From G963668185 sp965237445 (lineage in GTDB: Bacteria; Chloroflexota; Dehalococcoidia; Lucifugimonadales; G963668185), in NCBI GenBank assembly GCA_965237445.1, contig OZ250142.1, positions 2,356,001 through 2,420,000 on the forward strand: 64,000 nucleotides of DNA. Direction: 5' to 3'. A model generated the notes under the pieces. That model searched no databases. It was given only the letters and a program-made list of their open reading frames with translations, and had not been told where the DNA came from. This document shows, piece by piece, positions 34,093 to 42,998 of this stretch (within the stretch, counting starts at the first letter, position 1; each line of letters opens with the position of its first letter). The position numbers and the translations under genes are program-made.

Positions 34093-34962
34093 TTAAGTCG
34101 AGAAAAACTCTCGGACTATCTCAACCGTGCCTTCCATGTTCTCTGAGTGCAGCCCGTGGCCGGCATTAGGGACTTCCCTGAAAGCGCCTTTTCCATCGGG
34201 GATCGTCGCGGCCATCTTCTCGGCCTGTGGACGATCGAGCACGAAAGTGGTCTCTCCCCGGAGCACCAGTGTCTTGCACGAAATCTTGGCGACGCAATCC
34301 CAAAGGAAGGGGCCCTCTTTGAGTGCGGTGCGCCCGTTCAGCCAGTACATTTCCGGATCGGTCTTATGAACGAGAATGCCGTCCCAGTTTCGGCGGAAGC
34401 TGTGCTTTACCGTGAGCCATATCTGGTTGTCGGAAGAATCTTGGTCCTGCTCACGGTGCCACTCGAATGCCTGCTCAGCCGAAAAGAACCCTCTCGGGCG
34501 GGGCGTCGAGCTTCTGCTTAGCCTCGCACGGGCATTTGCGCGGCCTTCTTCTGACATGTCGGGTAGTGGACCGTGGTCTCCAAGGACGAGGTGGTCCACA
34601 AGGTGGCCGTAGTTTGCGCCAACCGCCATTCCGATGCGCGACCCTTGCGAGTGGCCGTAATAGTCAAACGGGTACAGGCCCAGCTTCAACGCCATCGCGC
34701 CAACGTCTGCGGCGAACGATTGCGCCGAGTAGCCCTCTTTAGTCCAGTCGCTGTCGCCGCAGCCTCTCTCGTCTACGGCAATCACGTGATGCGTCTCCTC
34801 CCAGTGCGGAGCAAACTGATCGAAGGCGTGAGCGTTGCCGCCAATACCATGCAAAAGGAAGAGAGGCTTCTTGGTGCGGTCGCCTCCCCAGTCCAGATAG
34901 TGGATGTTGAGGCCGTTCACGTTCACCCACTTGTCTTCAGGGACGGTAGGATTGGTACTCAT
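34093..34962 (-). CDS. Alpha/beta hydrolase
   Basis: 289 residues. Canonical fold landmarks: FLLHGIGGNAHAFDQFAPHW (oxyanion region), VIAVDERGCGDSDW, nucleophile elbow YGHSQGSRIG, and the catalytic His in VPNAGHGLHSENMEG. The acid is probably Asp in TTFVLDRPQAEKM. Hydrolyses an ester, lactone, haloalkane or C-C bond; class not determinable. It begins 39 bases after the PPOX-family gene and ends 23 bases before the VOC gene, suggesting a three-gene unit. Confidence 0.87.
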   Translation of the reverse strand: MSTNPTVPEDKWVNVNGLNIHYLDWGGDRTKKPLFLLHGIGGNAHAFDQFAPHWEETHHVIAVDERGCGDSDWTKEGYSAQSFAADVGAMALKLGLYPFDYYGHSQGSRIGMAVGANYGHLVDHLVLGDHGPLPDMSEEGRANARARLSRSSTPRPRGFFSAEQAFEWHREQDQDSSDNQIWLTVKHSFRRNWDGILVHKTDPEMYWLNGRTALKEGPFLWDCVAKISCKTLVLRGETTFVLDRPQAEKMAATIPDGKGAFREVPNAGHGLHSENMEGTVEIVREFFST

Positions 34963-35001
34963 CTTTGCTCCCTCACAGCGACCGGAACGGTAGTTGCCGG
35001 C

Positions 35002-35406
35002 CTAGTCGGCCATGTGCTCAATGACTCGGCCCGTCTTGAGCTTGACCAGGACTGTGTCGGATGGGTCCATTGAGTCTGCGTATGCCTTGCCTTCCTCTGC
35101 GCCGAGATACTTGACTGCAATGCGAAGAATGTCGTCATGCGAGGCATCGTCCTCTAGCTCGACCGGGCCGTTGACCATCAGAGCGTAGTAGGTTGGCGAG
35201 CGGCGGTCGAACGCCAGAGAAACATGGGGATTCTCAATCAGATTGCGGTGCTTCTTGGATCCCTTGCCCATCATCACGTACACCGTGCCCTGCTCATACA
35301 AGAACCAAACGGGCACAGCGTGCGGCCTTCCGGAAGCGTCCGCTGTTGCGATTACGCAGATGTTGGGCTGAGATAGGAACTCAAGCTGCGTGGGTGTGAA
35401 GTCCAT
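35002..35406 (-). CDS. Pyridoxamine 5'-phosphate oxidase-family (split-barrel flavin) protein
   Basis: 134 residues of the split-barrel flavin-binding fold: LEFLSQPNICVIATADASGRPHAVPVWFLYEQGTVYVMMG at the N-terminus and SKKHRNLIENPHVSLAFDRRS next. The short, single-domain form is typical of F420- or FMN-dependent PPOX-like reductases rather than true PdxH. First gene of the minus-strand unit with an alpha/beta hydrolase and a VOC protein. Confidence 0.82.
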   Translation of the reverse strand: MDFTPTQLEFLSQPNICVIATADASGRPHAVPVWFLYEQGTVYVMMGKGSKKHRNLIENPHVSLAFDRRSPTYYALMVNGPVELEDDASHDDILRIAVKYLGAEEGKAYADSMDPSDTVLVKLKTGRVIEHMAD

Positions 35407-35766
35407 GGAGCGGCAGTCTAGCAGACGAGGCCCTCAACCGCACAGCTAGTCGAACGGAACGGCCTAGCGACAGTTAGCGCTCGCATCGAATACTCCCATC
35501 GTTGCGCTTCGTTTGTGATTTTAGGGAATCGCTATTGGAACCCCGTGCCTTTGGCCGCTACGCAGGATCGGCTAGACCCATGGGCGCACGGCCGCAGTGA
35601 AGTGCTGATCTAGTTTGTGCGATTGGGCTGACCGCGAATCGGCTTGCCAAACAGCTCTCCCCATCTTCTGAAGGGCGAAGCATCGGGCCGCATTCGACTC
35701 ATCGATCTTCAAGATCCTGAAGAGAAGACTGCCGCCGGCTCGAACCATCTGAACCGGGACTCGCAC

Positions 35767-36008
35767 TTGCCTGTTGCGAACTGGAGTGCTAATATGGGTG
35801 CATGGCCTTAATCGATCGCTTTATGCCCACATCGCGTGGCCGGAGCTCGCCTCTCGCGCGGACCGGGAACGGTCACCCGGACCGTGACCGTGTTCCATCT
35901 ATGCCCTGTTCAGGTACCGTTTGTGCTCCATTCGTGCCCCATTCGTGCCCCCAAATCTCCCTCCTCCCAGCTAGGAAACGGAACAAAACGGAACATAATG
36001 GGGCATTT
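35767..36008 (+). other. Structured intergenic element B (homologue of element A)
   Basis: TTGCCT (35767-35772), 17 bases, TAATAT (35790-35795), six bases, ATG (35802). The 17-base spacer shares GCGAACTGnnGTGC with element A. Left units at 35923-35952 are 11 bases apart (GTGCTCCATTC, GTGCCCCATTC, GTGCCCCC). The core CCCAGCTAGGAAA is at 35966-35978. Right units at 35979-36008 are 10 bases apart (CGGAACAAAA, CGGAACATAA, TGGGGCATTT). The rest of the gene-free stretch 35407-36204 shows nothing else supported. Confidence 0.6.
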
Positions 36009-36204
36009 TTTTCGGCGCCGGCCATTCCGCACTGGTCATTTGGCTGGAAGCTCGCACCCGATATGGACCGATGAAAGTCGGCCCGCCTCCTAATGTCGGG
36101 ATCGTTTCGTGCGTCCCCACTGAAGAAGCGCCTGCGCTAATATTGCACGGGCTGTCTGTTATAGAGGCCCTGTCTTCCCTTACTAGCCACAAGGAGGCGT
36201 TAAA

Positions 36205-37041
36205 CTGAAAACTCCTGATGCTGAGTCCCATTTCGCCGAAGCTAATGGTCTTAATCTGCACTACTTGGATTGGGGTGCGTCCGGCAACCCGCCCTTGGTC
36301 TGTTTGCACGGCAACACCGGACAGGCCGGAACATGGGACTTCTTCGGCAGACGGGCAAGAGAGGCGTACCACGTCACTGGACTCGACCAGCGCGGCCACG
36401 GCGACAGCGACTGGGCACAGGCCGGCTACGAGCCGGCGCTGTATGCGGCGGACCTCGATGGCTTTCTCGACCACTTGGGCGAATCGACGGCCACCCTTGT
36501 CGGGCTTTCGCTCGGAGGACTGGTCAGCATGACATTCGCCGCCATGCATCCAGATCGCGTCGAGCGCCTGGTCCTCGTGGACATTGCTCCTCAGGCCAGT
36601 CCGGCCGCGATTGCGCGAATGTCCACGTCGGAGGGCTATCCGAGCAGGTTCGGCAGTCTGGACCAGGCAGTGGAGTGGGCGCGAAGTGACTACATGTGGG
36701 CGATCGGCCCGGGCTTGCGTGACGACCTTGCAGGGAGGCTGAAGCCCTTGGACGATGGTGGCCTGACGTGGAAAGCCGATCCGGAAGTGTTCAACCCGGC
36801 ACGGCCTCGCAGGTGGGCCAGAGAACCGGAAGCGGCCTGGGACGCGTTTGCCGCGATCAAGTGCCCAGTCCTTCTCGTGCGCGGTGCGGAGAGCGACCTC
36901 GTGAGCGACGAGACCATTGAGCGAATGACAAATAGCCACCCTCGCTGCCACGCCGTCGATCTGGCCGGTGCCAGCCACAACGTGATAGTAGACAAGCCGG
37001 TCGAGTTCATCGAAGCAGTCTCTCTCTTCCTCGACCTGTGA
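36205..37041 (+). CDS. Alpha/beta hydrolase, probable CTG start
   Basis: 278 residues if started at the CTG at 36205, which has a perfect AAGGAGG at 36191-36197. An in-frame stop at 36184 excludes earlier starts, and the next start candidate (TTG 36265) would cut off the conserved first strand NGLNLHYLDWGASGN. Landmarks: VCLHGNTGQAGTWDFFG, LDQRGHGDSDW, nucleophile in LVGLSLGGLVSMTFA, and His in LAGASHNVIVDKP. Two more residues of the triad are plausible in VRGAESDLV. Paired with the next hydrolase gene, 3 bases on. Confidence 0.85.
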   Translation: MKTPDAESHFAEANGLNLHYLDWGASGNPPLVCLHGNTGQAGTWDFFGRRAREAYHVTGLDQRGHGDSDWAQAGYEPALYAADLDGFLDHLGESTATLVGLSLGGLVSMTFAAMHPDRVERLVLVDIAPQASPAAIARMSTSEGYPSRFGSLDQAVEWARSDYMWAIGPGLRDDLAGRLKPLDDGGLTWKADPEVFNPARPRRWAREPEAAWDAFAAIKCPVLLVRGAESDLVSDETIERMTNSHPRCHAVDLAGASHNVIVDKPVEFIEAVSLFLDL

Positions 37042-37044
37042 GAG

Positions 37045-37908
37045 ATGGATAGGGGAGGACAGAGTCGCTTGACAGAACCACAGTCTCTTCACGTTCAGGT
37101 CGGTACGATCAGGCTTCACTGTGTGGACTGGGGTCAGGAAGGCCTGCCTACACTCCTGTGCATGCACGGATACTCGAGTCACTCGCGAATCTGGGACCGG
37201 TTCGCGGTCGCCGCACGGCGCAGGTATCGAGTAGTCGGTGTAGACCAGCGTGGTCACGGCCAAAGTGGCTGGGCATCCGATGGATACGCCAGAGATGCGT
37301 TCGTCAGGGACCTCGAAGGCCTCATCCAAGTTCTCGGACTGGAGCGAGTGACTCTGGTTGGTCTGTCGATGGGCGGGTGGCATGCGCTCCTTTACGCTTC
37401 CGAGCATCCCGAGATGGTCGATAGCGTAGTGCTGGTTGACATAGCACCTGAAGTGAGCCCGCGTTCTGAGAGGCGGGCCGGGGACGCGCAGGAGCCAACA
37501 CCCAACAGCTTCGAGAGCATTGAGCAGGCTTTCGCATTCGCGAGGCGGCGCAATCCGAGACCTCCGGACGACCTGCTGCTAACCGATGTCAGCAACTCTC
37601 TGCGCCAACGCGAAGATGGCAAGTGGGTGTGGCGGCCGGATCCGGCAATGCTCAGAGCCGGGTTCGACGATCCAACGAATCCTGTCATGATTCGCAGGTA
37701 CTGGGAGGCATTGGAATCAGTCACATGCCCGCTGCTCGTCGTGAGAGGGGAGGAGAGTGGCTTGGTTCCAGACGATGTCGTCGCCCGAATGAAGGCTGCC
37801 AATCCAATGGTCTCGGCGGTGGATGTTTCTGGGGCTGGCCACAACGTGCCTCTTGATTGCCCTGAAGCGTTCGTTGAAGCTGTTGGAGACTTCTTGGAAC
37901 TCGGCTGA
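37045..37908 (+). CDS. Alpha/beta hydrolase
   Basis: 287 residues, clearly related to the gene just before it: LLCMHGYSSHSRIWDRFA, VVGVDQRGHGQSGWASDGY, nucleophile elbow LVGLSMGGWHALLYA, acid in VRGEESGLVPDD, His in VSGAGHNVPLDCP. The two adjacent genes are probably a duplicated pair with different substrates. 3-base intergenic distance, so one transcript. The chemistry (ester, lactone or C-C hydrolysis) is not determinable. Confidence 0.88.
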   Translation: MDRGGQSRLTEPQSLHVQVGTIRLHCVDWGQEGLPTLLCMHGYSSHSRIWDRFAVAARRRYRVVGVDQRGHGQSGWASDGYARDAFVRDLEGLIQVLGLERVTLVGLSMGGWHALLYASEHPEMVDSVVLVDIAPEVSPRSERRAGDAQEPTPNSFESIEQAFAFARRRNPRPPDDLLLTDVSNSLRQREDGKWVWRPDPAMLRAGFDDPTNPVMIRRYWEALESVTCPLLVVRGEESGLVPDDVVARMKAANPMVSAVDVSGAGHNVPLDCPEAFVEAVGDFLELG

Positions 37909-38072
37909 CCCGGCCTTGATCCAAGGGTTCCGGCACGAGATTCGTAGCTGAGCTCGTCAGTACAGACAGCTACATTAAACGCGAAGTTAGGCCATTCCAG
38001 GCCGCTGCCGGTAAGCACGCTCAGCGACGAAATTCTGGTCGGGCGCAATCTTCGTCAAGGAAGAAGAGCAAA

Positions 38073-39374
38073 ATGAAGTGGACAAAAAGCAGGGAGCTGT
38101 GGGAAAGGTCAAAGCGATCGTTGGCTGGCGGCATTAGTAGCCTGGCCCGAGCGGACGACAATCCATTCCCGCTCTTCTTCGACCGGGGTGAGGGTTCGAA
38201 GTTGTTCGATGTCGATGGCAACGAATACATCGATTATCTGTTGGGGTTCGGTCCATTGATCTTCGGGCACTCCCCGGACTTCATCCTTGAAGCGGTGGCG
38301 GAAGCAAGTGGGAAGGCGCAGATGCTTGGCGCCCAACACGAGCTGGAGATTGAGGTCTCCGAGTTGGTTCAGTCCATGGTGCCGTGCGCTGAGAGAGTCC
38401 GCTTCGCAGGCTCGGGCACCGAAGCTGTCCAACTTGCCCTGCGGGCAGCGCGGGCGTTCACGGGACGTCCCAAGATCATCATGTTTGAGGGCATGTACCA
38501 CGGCTGGATGGATAGTGTGGCCTTTGCTGCGGCGCCGGAGGTGTCGCAGGTCGGCTTCGAAGGAAGCCTGCCACCTGCCGCGCAGTCCGACGGCCTGGCG
38601 CCCGGGGCGCAGCACGATGTAATCATGCTCCCATGGAATGACGCTGACGTCCTGCACGATATTGTTAGGAAACAAGGTGATGAGATTGCCGCAATAATCA
38701 CCGAGCCAATAATGTGCAATTGCCAATGTGTGTTTCCGAGGGCAGGGTACATCCAGGAGATGCGCCGTCTGTGCGACGAGCAGGGCATTGTCTTGATCTT
38801 CGACGAAGTGATTACAGGTTTCCGCGTGGCAAGTGGTGGCGCACAGGAGGTCTTGGGCGTAACTCCGGACCTGGCAACGTTCGCCAAGGCCCTGGCAGCC
38901 GGCTATCCCATAGGAATGGTGGCCGGTCGCGAAGAATTGATGGCGCCAATTGGAGATGGCACTGTCCGCCACGGAGGAACTGGCAACAGCAACGTGATGT
39001 CAATGGCAGCCGCGAAGGCCGCCCTGACAAGACTCGCTGAAAATGAAGGTGCGGTGCTGCGCGACATGCAATCCATCGGTCGTTCGCTTATGGACGGCTT
39101 GGAGTCTCTAGGCCGCAGGCACGAGCAGCGGCTGCTCGTCCAGGGACCGGGCCCAATGTTTGGTCTGGCCTTTACGCAAGCTGACGAGATTACGGATTAC
39201 AGGGATCAAGTCAGGCTCCCGGACCATGACAAGTACCGGCGATTCCGAAGAGGAATGCTGGAGAACGGTATCCGGTTTAGGAGCGACGGCGGCTGGTTCA
39301 TGTCGTCGGCACACTCAGCTGAAGACGTTACCGCGACGCTGGACGCGGCTGATCGGGTGTTGGCAGGGCTGTAG
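38073..39374 (+). CDS. Class III aminotransferase, glutamate-1-semialdehyde aminomutase-like
   Basis: 433 residues: FDVDGNEYIDYLLGFGPLIFGHS, phosphate-binding FAGSGTEAVQLALRAAR, EGMYHGWMDSV, FDEVITGFRVASGGAQEVLGVTPDL, and Schiff-base Lys in ATFAKALAAGYPIG. This pattern matches the HemL-like subgroup, but many such proteins in catabolic clusters are not tetrapyrrole enzymes. The insert DGLAPGAQHDVIMLPWND and the hydrolase neighbours point to an amine or amino-acid substrate in catabolism. Real hemL cannot be excluded. Confidence 0.85.
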   Translation: MKWTKSRELWERSKRSLAGGISSLARADDNPFPLFFDRGEGSKLFDVDGNEYIDYLLGFGPLIFGHSPDFILEAVAEASGKAQMLGAQHELEIEVSELVQSMVPCAERVRFAGSGTEAVQLALRAARAFTGRPKIIMFEGMYHGWMDSVAFAAAPEVSQVGFEGSLPPAAQSDGLAPGAQHDVIMLPWNDADVLHDIVRKQGDEIAAIITEPIMCNCQCVFPRAGYIQEMRRLCDEQGIVLIFDEVITGFRVASGGAQEVLGVTPDLATFAKALAAGYPIGMVAGREELMAPIGDGTVRHGGTGNSNVMSMAAAKAALTRLAENEGAVLRDMQSIGRSLMDGLESLGRRHEQRLLVQGPGPMFGLAFTQADEITDYRDQVRLPDHDKYRRFRRGMLENGIRFRSDGGWFMSSAHSAEDVTATLDAADRVLAGL

Positions 39375-40241
39375 CTACTCGACCCAGGACGCTACGCCAA
39401 GCAGCCCGGGACCAGTGTGAGCGCCCATCACAGGCGAAAACTCACTTACGAAGGACTCCACGCAGTTCAGTTGAAGGCGCAGCTCCGCCAGTAGTTCAAT
39501 TGCATCGTCCTCGGCATCCGCGTGTATCACAGAGGCGTGGACCGCTCCGTCTCCGGCAGCTCGAGCCGCGGTGGCCTCGATGAGCCGTCGCGTAGCTCGC
39601 CGGCGCGTGCGAGGTCTGCCAATGGTCCTTATCTCCCCAGAGGACATTTCCAGCAGGGGTTTGACCTGAAGCAGAGAAGCGCCTGCGTGGGCAATTCGAG
39701 GCACTCTGCCCCCTTTCCACAAGTAGAAGAGCGTGTCGACAAATGCGTACAGCATCACCTTTGAAGCCACCGCTTCAATCTCGGCTGCAACGTACTCTAG
39801 CGAGCCGCCCTCCTCGATTGCACGAATTGCCGCCGTCGCGACGAGAGCCTCGCCTCCTGCTGCCGATCCGGAGTCGGCGAGTTTTACCGGCACACCGGGT
39901 AGATCCTTTCTTGCTTCAACTACGGCTGCTTGGGCTGCGTTGTACGATCCGCCGAAACTGGACGAAACGGTAAGGCACATGATTGAGTCCGCCCCTCTTG
40001 CCGCCTCATGAAAGGCCGTCAGGAAGGAGTCGGGCGATGGTGCAGAGGTGGTGGGTGGGAGCTCAGACTCTCGAAGAAGTCTGTAGAACTCAGTGGTCGT
40101 CAGATCTCGGCCGTCCACGTAGTCCCGGTCACTGAAGATAAGCCTCATTGGGACCACATGCACGTAGGGTCTGTCAGCCAGTTCTTCGGGTAGACAGGCT
40201 GCGCTGTCGACCACGAGTGCGGTTCTTTTCGTTCGGCCCAT
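39375..40241 (-). CDS. DegV family fatty-acid-binding protein
   Basis: 288 residues beginning ALVVDSAACLPEELADRPYVHVVPMRLIFSDRDYVDG, the DegV signature, with SAPSPDSFLTAF, CLTVSSSFGGSYNAA and the lid region GRVPRIAHAGASLLQVKPLLEMSSGEI. DegV/FakB proteins hold a fatty acid for phosphorylation by FakA, though many homologues are uncharacterised. Converges tail to tail with the aminotransferase gene with no spacer. Confidence 0.88.
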   Translation of the reverse strand: MGRTKRTALVVDSAACLPEELADRPYVHVVPMRLIFSDRDYVDGRDLTTTEFYRLLRESELPPTTSAPSPDSFLTAFHEAARGADSIMCLTVSSSFGGSYNAAQAAVVEARKDLPGVPVKLADSGSAAGGEALVATAAIRAIEEGGSLEYVAAEIEAVASKVMLYAFVDTLFYLWKGGRVPRIAHAGASLLQVKPLLEMSSGEIRTIGRPRTRRRATRRLIEATAARAAGDGAVHASVIHADAEDDAIELLAELRLQLNCVESFVSEFSPVMGAHTGPGLLGVASWVE

Positions 40242-40260
40242 TTGCGCCGATCTGGGATCG

Positions 40261-41238
40261 TTACCCGATCACGTCGACCGATTGATTCGCGTCAAGAGTG
40301 ATGCGGCGCGCACGTTTCCGATACAGAAGCGCAGGGCTCAGTAGCATGGCGAGCGAAACTGCTGAGAACAAGAAGACCACGAATACCCCTGGCCCCCCTT
40401 GGTAGCTAAGCCAGGCAAGGACAACGATAGACGGCGCGGTGATCAGCAGTACAGCGACCTTGAGCAGCCGCCTCCCAATCCGGAAGAAGACCACAGTGGC
40501 GCCGGCGAGGATGAGAAAGACTGCGGCGGCACTCGCATCTACACCTTGAATTGCTCCCGTCGCTTCCTGAAGGTCGACCCTGTTGTAGAAATAGAAGAAC
40601 CAGTAAGCGAGAAAAGGGAATGGAAGTACGGTAAGGGAACCCATTAGCCAGTCTCGCCTCACGAGTCGCGAGACTATCTTCACGACCGCCCACATTGAGA
40701 ATGCGATATAGGCAAGTGACACGCCGTACAAGGGAAAACTCAGCGGGAGCGAACCTGAGGTCACAATGCTCCACGCACCATAGGCAACTGCGCTAATCGC
40801 TAGGCCCCAGGAGATCAACGGCACTACCAGACAGTAGCCCAGCCATGGGTAAGTCCATGTGGGGCGTCCCATTCTCCATCCGAACACGCTGATGACCGTC
40901 GCTGCGACCAACAGCAGGACTACCCATGCTGGGCTAGTCCATAGACTCAGACCGAACATGATGGCTAGCAGGAAGTGGGGCAGGGCGGCCAGAGCTGTTT
41001 GTTGCCACGGCGCCTGGTGATGGACTGCGTACAGCTGCTGACCGATTGACTGCGTGGCTCCAAACTCGTCAAGCGCTCTTGCGAAAGCCTTGTCGGGGCT
41101 GTTACCGGCCTCTTGGAGTTCGGCAGCGCGGTCTTCTATGTGAGTCTGGATCTCTTCCAGAATCTCGTCTTCCTTCGCGGGCTCCAAGTGTAGTTGCCTG
41201 CGAATCTCGCTTAGGTATGACGCGCTGGTGCGCTGCAT
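40261..41238 (-). CDS. HAAS-domain membrane protein, PadR partner
   Basis: 325 residues from the ATG at 41238; a TTG two codons earlier is possible. The first 80 residues (YLSEIRRQLHLEPAKEDEILEEIQTHIEDRAAELQ) match the HAAS helical domain found next to PadR regulators. The rest holds about eight hydrophobic segments. It follows the PadR gene after a 22-base gap. Such pairs are thought to couple PadR repression to a membrane signal. Confidence 0.8.
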   Translation of the reverse strand: MQRTSASYLSEIRRQLHLEPAKEDEILEEIQTHIEDRAAELQEAGNSPDKAFARALDEFGATQSIGQQLYAVHHQAPWQQTALAALPHFLLAIMFGLSLWTSPAWVVLLLVAATVISVFGWRMGRPTWTYPWLGYCLVVPLISWGLAISAVAYGAWSIVTSGSLPLSFPLYGVSLAYIAFSMWAVVKIVSRLVRRDWLMGSLTVLPFPFLAYWFFYFYNRVDLQEATGAIQGVDASAAAVFLILAGATVVFFRIGRRLLKVAVLLITAPSIVVLAWLSYQGGPGVFVVFLFSAVSLAMLLSPALLYRKRARRITLDANQSVDVIG

Positions 41239-41260
41239 GATCAAATGTATGGACTGGTGA

Positions 41261-41593
41261 CTAGGCGTTGCCAGGCAGAGCGACGAGGTTTACGGCGTGT
41301 GAGAAGTCCTGCCACTCTTCAAGCATGGACCTAAGCTTGGCCCGGCCCTCTTCAGTTATGTAGTAATAACGGCGCCGTTGCCTCGAAGAAGAGAGTTCCC
41401 ACATGCCCTTGACCAGGCCGTCCCGCTCAAGACGGTGCAGAGCGGGGTACAGAGTACCTTCCTTGAACCGAAAGTATCCGCCGCTTCGGCCTTCCATCTC
41501 CTTAGCAAGACGATAACCGTACATGTGCTCTCGAGATAGAAGCGAGAGCAACAGGGTATCGGTGCTTCCTTTTAGCAACTCTTTGCTGTACAC
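41261..41593 (-). CDS. PadR family transcriptional regulator
   Basis: 110 residues starting with a GTG. Winged helix motif: LLSLLSREHMYGYRLAKEMEGRS, then FKEGTLYPALHRLERDGLVKGMWE and the wing RRRYYYITEEGRAKLRSMLEEW, all standard for PadR-s1 proteins. It would repress its own promoter in the 184-base gap before hisZ, together with the HAAS protein downstream. No conspicuous operator palindrome was found. Confidence 0.9.
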   Translation of the reverse strand: MYSKELLKGSTDTLLLSLLSREHMYGYRLAKEMEGRSGGYFRFKEGTLYPALHRLERDGLVKGMWELSSSRQRRRYYYITEEGRAKLRSMLEEWQDFSHAVNLVALPGNA

Positions 41594-41777
41594 GGGTAGC
41601 TGGAAATCCTCTCGGTAAGAATGGGCAGTTGCCGTCTGATTATGTTCTACCTAAAAGTGCCGGTCAAGCCGAGATCGGAGGTTACGGCAGCAGCCTGCGG
41701 CGGGCGAGGCTGGATGCGGGATAAACTGACAACGTGTCAGGTGTCCAAGTAGAATTATTGACGTGTAGGAGAGCGAC

Positions 41778-42998
41778 TTGAAAAGGCAACGAGTACAGCG
41801 GTTGCCGGGGATGCCTGACCTTGCGGGTGAGTCTGCCCGGACAATGGACAGCGTCGCGGCTAGCCTGCGGGCATACCTGGAAGAGAATGGATACGACTCG
41901 GTGTCTACGCCGATAGTCGAGGACGCGAACCTTTTCGTCCGAAAGTCAGGTGGCGAGTTGGTGAGCCAGTTGTACGCCTTCACCGATCCCGGCGGGCAAG
42001 CAGTTTGCTTGCGGCCAGAGTTTACCTCCGCGGTCATTCGCCATCACCTATCTCTGGAAGATGCTCAAGGCGTTCCAACCAGATACCAGTACCATGGGCC
42101 AGTCTTCAGATATGACCCAGCGCAGTTCCCTGTCCGTCACCAGCGTATTCAGCTTGGTGCTGAGTACATAGGTGGGTGCGGGCTGGCGTCAGACGCAGAA
42201 GTCATTTGGTTGGCGTGGCATGGTCTTAAGAGACTCGGCCTCTCGAACATAGAGTTGTGGATCGGGAGCGTGGGCCTCCTGTTAAGTTTGTTAAACGGGT
42301 TCGAACTGTCTGAGTCCGCCCGTGCGTTTGTTGCTGGGAGTGTGAAGGAGTTGGCAAGCGGCCGCATTGGAGTGGCTGACCTGGTTGCCAGAGCGGAGGA
42401 GTCCGATCTGGTTAAATCAACAGCGGCAAGACCAGGGGAGCGGGTCTTCAATCGCCGCGCGGGCAGGGAACAGGCGGGGAGCATTGTGCAGGGCCTGGCC
42501 GGTGAGCTTGTGTTTGGCCCCACGGGTAGAAGAACATCCGAACAGATCGCTGCCCGTCTGACCCGCAAGGCCAGCGAGGCTAACGATCCGGCAGAGCTGG
42601 CGGCCGCCCTGGAGTTGGTCGCAGCCCTGGTTCGACTGAGCGGCCCCCCGGAGGAAGTGTTTGCCGGTGCCAGCCGCGTACTTGGAATCAATGGTTCAGT
42701 GAATCGTCCTCTGAACGATCTGAAGGGCCTCGTAGATAACCTCCTCGAGCGCGGTGTCGACGAGGGCAGCCTCAGACTCAATCTCGGTCTGGCACGTGGC
42801 ATCGCCTACTACACTGGCGTGGTCTTTGAGCTGGGCCCGCAGAACGTATTGGGTGAGTTTGGAGGTGGAGGCCGGTACGATGGCTTGGTAAGGGCTCTCG
42901 GCGGTGAGCACCCAACCCCTGCAATCGGATTCTCCTACGATCTTGACAGAGTTGTCGACGCCGTCAGGCAAGAAGCGAGAGCTGCACATGGCGCTTAG
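41778..42998 (+). CDS. hisZ: ATP phosphoribosyltransferase regulatory subunit (HisZ)
   Basis: 406 residues from a TTG with AGGAG eight bases upstream. Class II aminoacyl-tRNA synthetase fold: VSTPIVEDANLFVRKSGGELVSQLYAF, motif 2 RYQYHGPVFRYDPAQFPVRHQRIQLGAEYIG, and the HisRS-like ending GEFGGGGRYDGLVRALGG. It stops after the catalytic domain, lacking the anticodon-binding domain of HisS, so it is the HisZ paralogue. HisZ normally activates the short form of HisG. Here the adjacent HisG appears to be longer. First gene of the his operon. Confidence 0.87.
   Translation: MKRQRVQRLPGMPDLAGESARTMDSVAASLRAYLEENGYDSVSTPIVEDANLFVRKSGGELVSQLYAFTDPGGQAVCLRPEFTSAVIRHHLSLEDAQGVPTRYQYHGPVFRYDPAQFPVRHQRIQLGAEYIGGCGLASDAEVIWLAWHGLKRLGLSNIELWIGSVGLLLSLLNGFELSESARAFVAGSVKELASGRIGVADLVARAEESDLVKSTAARPGERVFNRRAGREQAGSIVQGLAGELVFGPTGRRTSEQIAARLTRKASEANDPAELAAALELVAALVRLSGPPEEVFAGASRVLGINGSVNRPLNDLKGLVDNLLERGVDEGSLRLNLGLARGIAYYTGVVFELGPQNVLGEFGGGGRYDGLVRALGGEHPTPAIGFSYDLDRVVDAVRQEARAAHGA

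Noticed and set aside
35572..35766. 64-residue minus-strand ORF
   Set aside because: No ribosome-binding site, no family features, and it abuts the promoter-like block of element B.
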